Shown one piece after another: positions 55,677-64,000 of a stretch of DNA of 64,000 bases. Made by a program: the position numbers and the translations under genes. The notes beneath the pieces are model-generated. The model was not told the DNA's origin, did not search any database, and saw nothing but the letters and a program-made list of their open reading frames with translations. The number at the start of each line of letters is the position of its first letter. Positions within the stretch are counted from its first letter, which is position 1. This DNA comes from Oxytricha trifallax (taxonomy: Eukaryota; Ciliophora; Spirotrichea; Sporadotrichida; Oxytrichidae): assembly GCA_000711775.1 (NCBI GenBank), contig ARYC01017270.1, positions 1-64,000 on the forward strand, given 5' to 3'.

Positions 55677-56411
55677 CCAGCGATTATCAGAGAAAATGAT
55701 GATAGAGACGAGGATAACGATTAACAGGATGATGATCAATTCTAGCAACAATAATAACCTCAAAGGAGATTTGATAATGATTGTACAAAATCTTTTGACA
55801 ATTGGTTTATTAATTGCTACCATAATAAATTAAATAAATAAAATGATGGAAAGGATGGTGCTTTTGTAGAATAAACAAAGAAAATGTTGGAGGAAGAAAA
55901 TGACAATAAACCAAACATGCCAGAAGGTGGTGGCGGTGGTGGAGTCAAAATCGTCAGAAAGCTAGGTAAGGCCAAAGCCGCAGCTGGTGGAACTACTACT
56001 CAAGCCTACACCAAGAAAGTTGGTGGAGAAGCTATGCCAGTTCCAGAAAAAAGAGGCGGTGGTGGTGGAGGTTTCTCCGAAAATGACATTGAATTCATGA
56101 AGAAAGCAATTCAGATTCTTTGTCAAAGCACCAACCCACTCGGCAAGAGTATTGATTTCGTAACTGACGATATCGATTCCATGAACAAAGAGTACGAGCA
56201 CTGGAGAAAAGAAAGCATTTCATGCTAATCCAAACTTGAAGAGCAGCAAAGAATTACCGAGGAAGTTCTTCATCCATTGCAAGACCAGTTGGCTGATTTG
56301 GAAGAGAAACTTAAAGAGCAGTAAGCCAAGATTAACAGCACAAAGTCCCAGATCATGCACAATGACATCAGCATTTCAAACTTACTCTACTCAGTCATCT
56401 CCACAAGATGA
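55677..56411 (+). CDS. IFT54: IFT54/TRAF3IP1 C-terminal MDS
   Basis: Starts at pointer CCAGCGATTAT (55677-55687), identical in coding sense to the end of the inverted N-terminal block; the join reads AAKAPAIIRENDD in frame. An acidic linker and Gly-rich segments (GGGGGGVKIVRKLG) precede the conserved C-terminal coiled coil: IQILCQSTNPLGKSIDFVTD, MNKEYEHWRKES, QQRITEEVLHPLQDQLADLE and the terminal SISNLLYSVISTR. TGA 56409-56411. This region contacts IFT20 in other species (family knowledge). No IES inside. Confidence 0.93.
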
Positions 56412-56580
56412 ATATAGTTCTGATAAGCATATAATATCTAAAAGTGGTGTGGAGTGAGTAAAGTTGCTTTATACTTATTATAATTCTTAAAGATTATTTA
56501 AAATTATTTAGAAGTGTTTAACAATTAAGTATTATTTTGTGAATTTACAAACACTAACAATAATTTGAATTGAAATATAA

Positions 56581-57770
56581 TCAATCATTATGTCTGCTAT
56601 TTCTCTTCTTAATGAAAGCGAATAAGAAAATGAATGCGAAAACGATGCAGAGACCTCCAACAACAATATAGCAAATTGCCAAGAAATAAAGTCATATTAT
56701 TATATAAAACTTACATAATAAATAATAACTTGGTTTAGTTCTTTCCACCAAGAGCGTTGGTTGTTGAGAGAACGAAACTCTTTTGACCTTCAAAACTTGA
56801 AACGTCATAGTTTAATATATTGTTAAATTGCAATAATTTACTGTAACATACTAAAATTAAATAGTTGTTTGTGATTGTGAGAGTGTATTGTCCTGGTTCA
56901 AGTCTTTGTTCGATTCTTCCCCATAATTTTCTGAAACTTGGGAGACCAGCAGTTCTCATCCAAACAATAAAGTGTTCTATAAAATTATTCAAATAAATAA
57001 GTTTAACTTACCATCTTCAACGTTGGCCCATTGAACATCGTCCCAGGCGAGACCCTTTGATTGATCACCATTTCCATTTTTGAATTTGTATTCCTTATCA
57101 CTTTCCCAGGCAATTCCATCTGTCTTAATGGTAATATCCTTTCCTGATTTATTATCCTTCAATGCATAGTAGTCATTCATTATAGAATCAAATTATTATT
57201 TAATTTATTTATTTTTATGATATTTCGATTGAAAACACTCTTTGCAACGAGTCCGCAAGGCCATGCGACAGCTTCAGGATCAAGAGTTTTCTTGCCATTA
57301 GCACTCATAAGAACAGGCTTAATGTCCTTGTTTCTAACAATGGGGTCGCAATCAGTTTGAACCTCACTAGTGGAGAGTGATTTACCCTTAAGTTGATCGA
57401 AACTTCTTGATTTGACGTATCTTCTGTGATTCTAATAGAAGTTATCCAATTGATAGTAGACATAGATGGGAGCATCAATAGCCTCTTTAACTGAGAGAGT
57501 AACTTGGCAAGTCTTATTATTGCCTAGATTGGCTTAGCAGATAGCATCATCATCGTATTGGTAGGAGACCTCCTTTATTTGCTCACTCATAGCGTATAGA
57601 GCGATACCTAGTGCGAGGAAGATCAAACCAAAAACAGTGAAGGTAATCATTGTTGATTTGAAGGAGGGAATTGGTCTCCAGGCTGGGAGAGTCTGTTGCT
57701 TGAATCTTGATGCCTTTAGTTTCTCAACCTTCTCTCTAATTTTTTGCTTTTCTTCCTCAGAGATATCCAT
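56581..57770 (-). CDS. CDC50: CDC50/LEM3 family flippase subunit, 332 aa
   Basis: ATG 57770 to TGA 56581. Two membrane segments frame a large lumenal domain: an N-terminal one ([18 protein letters not shown]) and a C-terminal one ([15 protein letters not shown]). Signature pieces include [53 protein letters not shown] and [13 protein letters not shown], all typical of CDC50/TMEM30, the beta subunit of P4-ATPase lipid flippases. Removing intron 56977-57011 (35 nt) and IESs 57178-57230, 56813-56866 and 56689-56737 leaves exactly 333 codons and repairs the conserved motifs, so the boundaries are secure. Confidence 0.95.
56689..56737 (-). other. IES in CDC50, 2-bp pointer TA
   Basis: TA at 56687-56688 and 56736-56737. 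Removal joins NALGGKN to [12 protein letters not shown], the start of the last membrane segment, with the correct frame shift. Confidence 0.8.
56813..56866 (-). other. IES in CDC50, pointer AACTAT
   Basis: ATAGTT on the plus strand at 56807-56812 and 56861-56866. The 54-bp piece is in frame and without TGA, so it would be mistaken for coding sequence; removal restores [13 protein letters not shown] exactly as in other CDC50 proteins. Confidence 0.9.
57178..57230 (-). other. IES in CDC50, pointer AAT
   Basis: ATT on the plus strand at 57175-57177 and 57228-57230. Removal gives the family motif [13 protein letters not shown]. The interior is over 85% A+T. Confidence 0.88.
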
Positions 57771-57894
57771 ATTGATTATTCTTCTAGTTAATTATTTATT
57801 TATATTATATTTCAATTCATACCAACTCCATTTTAATCATTTGCTTACTTCTTATTCATTTTAGTTTATTCACACTAATATTTAATTTTAATAT

Positions 57895-58470
57895 TGATTA
57901 ATTATTATAATTTAGTGCTCTTTCACCTGTGCTTGGAAATATCCCAATCAATGCCTTGTAAACCTTTATTAATTATGTTCTTATTTTAATTCTAGAATCT
58001 TTGCAGCTAATGGCTTTTTCAAAATAAATATTATGATAAAGATAAACTAACTTATCTGAATAATCTAAATATTAAAAACATAAGCAAACAATTAAGTTCT
58101 GGAGAGATGTTCCCACATTTGGTATATACTTTCTTTCCTATAATTAGTATCAAAAGCTGTTCAAACTTGATCCAGATCTCAAAATATCAGATTAAAGTAT
58201 GAGTGTAGTATACAAGAAGATGATTTACACAAACTAAAATTCTCATTGGTTTTTCGCTTATCCCTTCGATGTTATCAAATCAATTATTAAAATGTATTTA
58301 TTTATGCTTCAGATTATCAGACACCTTCATTAACAAATAATAAAATTTATCCTCCTCATTTTGCTTTGTAATCTATGAATTGTTATATATATCATAATTA
58401 TTTATACTAACTTTACTTGATGATTGTTTGTTAAATAATTTTACTGATTAATTAAGTTAATTAAGAGGGT
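57895..58470 (+). CDS. Mitochondrial carrier (SLC25) MDSs, plus-strand arm
   Basis: This arm holds alternate pieces of a mitochondrial carrier whose other pieces are on the minus strand at 61640-62538. Seen here: GALSPVLGNIPINAL joined by a short GT-AG intron to IFAANGFFK; FWRDVPTFGIYFLSY; EDDLHKLKILI; and WFFAYPFDVIKSIIKM with the carrier signature PxDxxK. Shared pointers: GTGCTCTTTCAC (57915-57926 and 62249-62260), AGTTCTGGA (58095-58103 and 61969-61977), TGGTTT (58247-58252 and 61905-61910) and a short ATTG. Joins through these give continuous carrier repeats. The substrate cannot be told. Confidence 0.88.
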
Positions 58471-58501
58471 AATTAATTGAGCTATTATAATTATATCAAA
58501 T

Positions 58502-59736
58502 ATGTTTAAAAAGATAATCTCACAAAAATACAAAAGCCAACTTTCCCAGTAATTGACTCATTCATCATTATTTATATTATGATGCTATTGTAATTGGAGC
58601 TGGTCATAATGGATTGATTTGTTCAAACTATCTAGCCAAGAGCAATATGAAAGTTATTTATTAAACAATTTCCATTTATTATTAGTGGGAGCAGCAGTAT
58701 CAGAAGAGATCTTCCCAGGATATGTATTTTCTAGGGCTTCATATCTTTTATCACTACTCCGTAACAACATCATAGAAGAAATATTCCCACCTAGCTGGAG
58801 AGAAGATCTAACACTTTATAGAAGATACTACCCAAGTTTTACACCTACCAAGAAAGAAGGAGAGTATTTGCTCCTAGGACATGATGAAGAACTTAAGGAA
58901 ATTGCTAAATTCTCGCAAAAAATATTAAAATAGTTCATATTGTATAATTGCAACAGTCCTAGATTAATACTTTGATAGAAAATGTATGGGAGAGATAGAC
59001 GGAAAGAATAGATTTAATACAAATTAGAATGGGATCAATCAGCAATTATTTAGCTAAACTGCATTAAACAGTTTATCAACATATCAATGCACCAGTAGTT
59101 ATCTCAAATGCTACATAATATTTATATTTTTGACAGCTCTTAAGAATGTAAACTATGAGGGAAGTTAAGCTACTTATTAAGCTAAACATGCAAAGTCTAT
59201 GAGCGAGAAAATTAACATCTACAAGAACTATCTTTAAGGTACTACTCATATCAATTCAGAAACATCATAACACAGATTCATGGTTGAAATGGTTATTCCA
59301 TAAATCCTTGATGCTTCTCTCAATAAAAACAACGATGAAAATGTAGTTTGCTCATTATTCGTCTAATATGCTCCCACTAAATTGAAGCTCAACATATATC
59401 ACTATAACAAAGCAATAAAGAGATTAATTCGTTAAGAATACTTTTGATGTGATTGAAGAATATGCCCCAGGTTTCACTAAATCAGTTGTTCACAAGGATA
59501 TATAATCAAAACCAATCTTGAAAGAATCTTTGGATTAACCGGAGGAAATATATTCCATGGAGCTTTAAAATACAAATTTATGAATTTAAAGTTTATTTAT
59601 CAAGACCATCTCCTGGATATGCTAAGTCAAATATTATATAAAGAACTTATTCATGTGCGGCAGTGGTCAACATGCTGGTGGTGGAGTAATGGGAGTAGCT
59701 GGAAGATTATGCGCATTAAAATAACTTTTCTAATGA
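58502..59736 (+). CDS. PYROXD2: PYROXD2-like FAD oxidoreductase, odd-numbered MDSs
   Basis: Begins near ATG 58502 with a basic, possibly mitochondrial leader, then YYDAIVIGAGHNGLICSNYLA, the FAD-binding Rossmann motif. Odd MDSs located here: MDS1 to 58654; MDS3 58688-58921 (AVSEEIFPGYVFSRASYLLS ... KFSQK); MDS5 58948-58975; MDS7 59028-59060; MDS9 59082-59114; MDS11 59132-59161; MDS13 about 59165-59264; MDS15 59280-59387; MDS17 to 59499; MDS19 59515-59625 (GLTGGNIFHGA); MDS21 59641-59721 (GSGQHAGGGVMGVAGRL). Each ends with a pointer repeated on the minus strand in the other arm. Read alone, this strand looks like a badly frameshifted gene. Confidence 0.93.
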
Positions 59737-59816
59737 AATGAATAAAACTGTATGAAAAGTTAAATTAAAAATATATCAAAGTGATTGTGTGATAAAGTAT
59801 TGGGAATCCATTTAAA

Positions 59817-61459
59817 TCAGAATTGCTTTTTCTTTTTAGCATCTAATACTTTTAATGCGCATTCATTTTTTTTAAAGTTCTTAAAGGGTGTATTAGAGTT
59901 AGCAACCTAAAATACTATTTAAATAGACATTATTCATTGATAAAGCTCAAATAGTGTTTCAAGATCAGGGGGCAAAAGCACATCCTTGTAAATTATTATT
60001 AAATTTCTTGATTGCTCATCCCAATCTTTTCCTCCCTTCAATTTTATAATTGAGATATATATTCAACCATTGGTCTTCTGCAAACCTCTCCTCTTACTCC
60101 ATCAAGGTAGGCTTCATGTATGTCTTGCATTGTTTCTGATAATTACAATGATATTGAAAATCTAACAAAACAATTTTATTGAATTCACACTATTGTTACA
60201 AATCTTTTCCTGTGTATTTATATTTGACTTCATTTAGTTTAGCTTAGTCATTATTTCTAGAATACATTCAATTTGATATTAAAATTAATTAGATCAATAC
60301 TCTTAATCAAATATTAATTTTCTTAGCTTTATCGAAATCAATATAATTATTAATTAAATTAGATATATTTTAATTACATTTCGTAGATATTTTATATTAG
60401 TTTGAATGATTTGTTTTATTATATATCTCAAAAATTAAAAATTTATTAAGCATTTAGTAATTAGATAAAATAACATAAAAAATAGCTTAGGTAATACTGT
60501 AGATTTATATAACAAGTATAAAATTTTAGTTTTGGGAAAACTTTAGATGAGACATATTTGATTTAATTTACCAAAATTAAAATTAAATTCCCTAAATTCT
60601 AACTTCTTCCTACTATAATGTGGCCAATTGATTTGAATTTAGGAATGTCATTAAGTACAAGATTAATCTTACAAGCAGAGCCCTCATTAAATCTTTATAA
60701 AAAGTATAGCTGTCTTATAACTTTCAGAGATATGGTTTTGATTCTTAATCATTTTATCGAAAGTAACATGATGAGTAGCATTCCATACTTATAATATTGA
60801 CTTGATAATTTCACCGTTTTCCAATTTTACTCCTTAAACCTAACCATTACTTGTTGTTATGATTTCATCTACACTGGCGTTAAGCTTGATATAATGAAAA
60901 TTTAGAAATTAATTTTTTTTAAAAAAATTAAAACTTTTTTATATCTACACCTCTCTCTTAAGCAAGTTTAGCCATAACTAAAATTATATAATCAATCCCA
61001 TTCCTCCCTTTACATAGTACCATCTATTGCTAATATATCAATATTTTCTCCCATAACATGATGCAGTAAGATATATGAAGATCCCTATGAATATGGACTA
61101 CCCATAGCACCTATTACACCGTCACTTGCCAAAGTAGCTTTCAATATATCAGATTCAAAGTATTTTACATGTATGTAAATATTTCATGTTGCAACTGGTG
61201 CAGTCATCATTTAAAAGATTTCAGTAGCAGTTTATTTCTTAGGTTTCTTAAGCTTTAATCCTAACTTAATAGCATCCATGAAACCTTCAGGAGGAGCATT
61301 ATCAATAAATGGGTTAATGATGTCTACAATTTCATCAAGTTTATCTACATATCTTGTGTAATTTGCTGAATCTTTTTGCGAATTTTAATATCATTTTAGC
61401 GAATAAAATATGCTGCTCCACCTACTAGATGTCTCTTTTCAAGCACCAATACTTTCATA
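59817..61459 (-). CDS. PYROXD2: PYROXD2-like FAD oxidoreductase, even-numbered MDSs
   Basis: Minus-strand MDSs filling the gaps of the plus arm: MDS2 61411-61459 (KVLVLEKRHLVGGAA); MDS4 61187-61381 (DSANYTRYVDKLDEIVDIIN ... MMTAPVAT); MDS6 60995-61164 (FESDILKATLASDGVIGAMG, LLHHVMGE, with an internal 13-bp IES, pointer AATA); MDS8 60802-60972 (LAQERGVDIK ... VKLENGEII, with an IES, pointer ATAT); MDS10 60709-60782; MDS12 60630-60688 (ACKINLVLNDIPKFKS); MDS14 60062-60139 (AYLDGVRGEVCRRPMVE); MDS16 about 60000-60044 (GGKDWDEQSRN); MDS18 59957-59989 (KDVLLPPDLE); MDS20 59875-59904 (NSNTPFKN); MDS22 59817-59861 (ALKVLDAKKKKQF, TGA at 59817). Joined with the plus arm they follow PYROXD2 order closely. 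Confidence 0.93.
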
Positions 61460-61639
61460 ATTAAGTATTTAACTGATAGCATCATAATTTTGAGACTAAG
61501 AAGCAAACTGCCTTAATGATGAAGTTATTAATTTTCAAGTAAAGTAATAATAGAATAAAGTACAATTATATCAAAATTTGTGATTAAGCTACTAAGAGCA
61601 GTATTCATATTTTAAACGGCAATATATTATTACATTAAA

Positions 61640-62538
61640 TATAAATAAAAAAAATTATTATAAAATTAAAATTAAAAATAATTATTTTCCCATTTTAATT
61701 AAGAAGTGTTCTTATTTTTTCTCATTTTCATCCACCTTATATTTATAATTATAAAATGAGTTTACAACAAAAGCTCTGACTAAACAAGATAGCATGCCTC
61801 TGTGATAAATGGATAATCCATGTTGTTAATTAAGTTTATTTTTAATTGAAGCATATTATAGTTTGTAAATTTCTCAGTTTAAGCAGTTGATTTTATTGAA
61901 TAGTAAACCAGGTAGTTGATCCTGCTAACCCACCAGCAATCATCTATTATATAACAACTATAATTATATCCAGAACTAAGGAACAGTACCTCTGTAGAAT
62001 CCCTTGATTCCTTACTCTGAATAAATCTTCCAAATAATCTTCTAATATAAGTGTTGCTCTTGTTAATGAATGTCTTGTATTCTAATTTTCACCAACTCAG
62101 TTGGCACAAAAGCAATCAATGATACAGCTCCTGCAAAACACCCTGACCAGAACAATTTAGATTAACTATATAATCAATATTGATTATCTTTGTTCAAAAA
62201 GTTTGTTGCAAAATCCATATAAGCATAAAATATATCGATAAATTAAAAGTGAAAGAGCACCTTTGAAAAAAGCGGGTAATTTACCTTCCTAATATATTTG
62301 CCTGGTCACTCCACGAATTGAGTCATTGGACATTTATAATTAAGTGATATATATTTTATTATTGATTAGAGTTATACAGGCGAAACTAAAAGATCTTTAT
62401 TCTATATTGAGAAATTACCTTAATTAAATCAAGTGGATATCCAGCATATGTGGAAACTATTCCTGCCATTGTTCCTGAAATTAAATCAACTGCAACTGCT
62501 TTCTTTGAAAATTAATTTTCGATAAAATGCTCCTCCAT
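61640..62538 (-). CDS. Mitochondrial carrier (SLC25) MDSs, minus-strand arm
   Basis: ATG 62538 starts MEEHFIENQFSKKAVAVDLI, then SGTMAGIVSTYAGYPLDLIK with the first PxDxxK signature. Further pieces: SIRGVTRQIYQEGKLPAFFK, ending in the pointer at 62249-62260; LFWSGCFAGAVSLIAFVPTE with ELVKIRIQ and IKGFYRGTVPQ, ending in the pointer at 61969-61977; MIAGGLAGSTTW; and a C-terminal YHRGMLSCLVRAFVVNSFY. The three tandem carrier repeats are complete only when combined with 57895-58470. The stop codon was not located. Confidence 0.88.
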
Positions 62539-62667
62539 TATCGTTTGAAAACAGTATATATCTTTAATTTATTTAGGAAAACTACTATTTTTATTTTCAG
62601 TTATGAAGCAAAAGCAACATTAATAATTATGTTTTTCACAAATTATTGAAATAATAATTGATTAAAA

Positions 62668-64000
62668 ATGTACAAACTAGTCACAAAAGTTAAATAAAGC
62701 TCTTTAACTCAATCAGATTCATAAGAAGAACTAAAAGAGAATGAAATCAGAATGGACTTTTAATATGATGAAAGTTCAGACTAGCACTATGAATTTCAAT
62801 AGACAATCTAAGCAGAAGATACTTTACTTATGAGAGAAATTTAATACGTTTCTAATCACTCTGCATTTAACTAATAGATGCAGCATTAACCAACACTTCC
62901 GCTTAAAAGATCTTAGGCTTTGTTAATTCTTGGTATACCTTCAGATATTAGTTTTACTGAGTTTTATGAGCAACAGCTTCAAGTGTAGGAGAGAGAAATA
63001 GTAATGATAAGAAAAATTGAACATATTAAAATGCCAAGCTTTTACTCACTTATTGTCAAATTCAAGAGTTAAACAACTGCTGATTAACTTTTCAATGTAA
63101 GATTTAATCAGAATAAATCAATCATGAAATTAGGCATTAAATGGGAGATTTTTTAGTGAGAAAAACACAGAAATAATGTACACAGTATTTATGTCTGAAT
63201 TGATAATTACTAGTGATGATATAAAACCCATCACAGATGACTGGTTAATACCCTTACCATCATGTCCTCTGTGTTTAGAGAAATTGGACATTTCTGTCAG
63301 CGGGCTTTTAGCTACTATACTGTATGAAGCTTTTATAGAATCTAATCAGAAACACAAGTAATTAATTAAATTTTGATTCAATTATTAATAGGTGGGGAAA
63401 CCTGATTTAAGAATGTGTGGTTTGTAGAACATAATCTTAAATTCATTTTGACCAAAACTAAATCTAATAGGATGACATTAAGTGCAATCAATGCGATAAT
63501 AAAGAGAATCTATGGGTTTGCCTAGTTTGTTCTTTCATAGGCTGTGGAAGATATTTTGCAGGACATGCTGTCAGTCATTATTTATAAACTAATCACGGCT
63601 TTTCATTGGAATTATGCTCTTAAAGGATTTGGAATTACAAAGGCGACAATTATGTTCATCGAATAATCAAAACCTCACTAATTGTAATACAATAGTGGTT
63701 AAATTCATTTACTATAGTAGCAACAACAGCAAGATAATTCAATGGTGGTGATGAGTTTCCCAGACTCAAGCATGATTAACCAAAACTCTGGAAATAACCA
63801 AGTTGATGATAGGATGCTTTTGGAAAAGATTGATAATACGATAAGAGAGTACAATTATCTCTTAACATCCTAACTTGAAGAGCAACGATCTTACTATGAA
63901 GATAAAGTAAAATATAACTAATTATTAAAAGTTTATTAATTTAGATAGAGAAACGAGTAAGAGCGTTGAGGTAAAACTAAACAATAGCTTAGTTGGATTA
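62668..64000 (+). CDS. BRAP2-like RING/UBP-zinc-finger protein, partial at window edge
   Basis: ATG 62668. After a Gln-rich leader, ALLILGIPSDISF ... SFYSLIVKF matches the N-terminal RRM-like domain of BRAP2/IMP. PSCPLCLEKLD starts the RING and ECVVCRTQ ends it. The UBP-type zinc finger is complete: KCNQCDNKENLWVCLVCSFI, GCGRYFAGHAVSHY, NHGFSLELC, WNYKGDNYVHR. A coiled coil (YNYLLTSQLEEQRSYYEDK) follows, as in the family, and continues past the window. IES 63098-63143 (pointer AATG) and introns near 63359-63393 and 63912-63949 are needed; a further small break lies near 63665-63690. In the family this is a ubiquitin ligase modulating Ras/MAPK signalling. Confidence 0.87.
63098..63143 (+). other. 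IES in the BRAP2-like gene, pointer AATG
   Basis: AATG at 63094-63097 and 63140-63143; removal gives LFNGRFFSEKN, matching the family's conserved NGR-F block, and the correct frame. A GT-AG pair inside would give the wrong frame. Confidence 0.85.

Larger units (their letters stand above)
57895..62538. repeat. Ancient inverted duplication of a two-gene block, centre near 59.78 kb
   Basis: The order is carrier, PYROXD2 on the plus strand followed by PYROXD2, carrier on the minus strand, giving mirror symmetry. Each arm keeps only alternate coding segments; the matching segments in the other arm have decayed to AT-rich spacers. Arms are about 1.85-2.75 kb. Inferred from the MDS order and strand rather than from surviving nucleotide similarity between arms. 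Confidence 0.85.

Noticed and set aside
58502-61459. PYROXD2 as two degenerate pseudogenes in opposite orientation
   Set aside because: The apparent frameshifts coincide with short repeats shared between strands, and every missing conserved motif of one strand is present on the other. That is expected of a scrambled gene and not of random decay.
1-64000. Window being somatic (macronuclear) DNA or a standard-code genome
   Set aside because: IESs with pointers, TBE transposons and a gene split by 26 kb exclude somatic DNA; in-frame TAA and TAG in conserved domains with TGA as sole stop exclude the standard code.
1-64000. CRISPR arrays, prophage or bacterial insertion sequences
   Set aside because: No regularly spaced repeats and no bacterial gene organisation; all genes are eukaryotic with short introns.

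Overview
Organism and genome type. Open frames run through TAA and TAG and end only at TGA, the background is about 75-80% A+T, introns are very short (34-38 nt, GT-AG), and many genes are interrupted by short AT-rich pieces flanked by direct repeats that restore the frame when one repeat copy is kept. Together with a Tc1/mariner element whose end carries C4A4 telomere-like sequence (TBE family), this indicates the germline (micronuclear) genome of a hypotrich ciliate of the Oxytricha/Stylonychia type. Below, MDS means a segment kept in the somatic nucleus, IES an eliminated segment, and pointer the short repeat shared by consecutive MDSs. Family names come from recognising translated motifs; no search was run.

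Region 1 (1-25.4 kb): gene-dense, mostly unscrambled. An acidic protein, a pseudokinase/propeller-like protein, a secreted L-type lectin-like gene cut at its 3' end, a 945-aa ankyrin protein, tRNA-Leu(CAA), small acidic, secreted and MGGSCC proteins, an ankyrin-AGC kinase, two Asn/Gln/Asp-rich genes, an RSPH14-like radial-spoke protein, and a TPR protein of about 1,905 aa with at least three IESs. A 640-bp unidentified repeat, possibly a structured RNA, follows.

Region 2 (25.8-54.8 kb): one gene, Tudor-SN (SND1), split by about 26.5 kb. Its 5' part ends at an 11-bp pointer at 26996-27006 and its 3' part begins at 53526. The missing middle of the third SN domain is an approximately 200-bp MDS present three times (37.4, 44.2 and 50.4/51.2 kb). 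Each copy belongs to a triplicated germline-limited unit that also carries minus-strand exons of an unrecognised gene family. TBE transposons, two fold-back elements, a second copy of the 640-bp repeat and a coiled-coil gene fill the rest.

Region 3 (54.8-64 kb): heavily scrambled genes. IFT54/TRAF3IP1 is in two opposite-strand blocks sharing an 11-bp pointer. CDC50 has three simple IESs. A mitochondrial carrier and a PYROXD2-like oxidoreductase are each divided between the two arms of an inverted duplication centred near 59.78 kb, with consecutive MDSs alternating strands (22 assigned for PYROXD2, 20 of its 21 junction pointers located). A BRAP2-like RING/UBP gene runs off the right edge.
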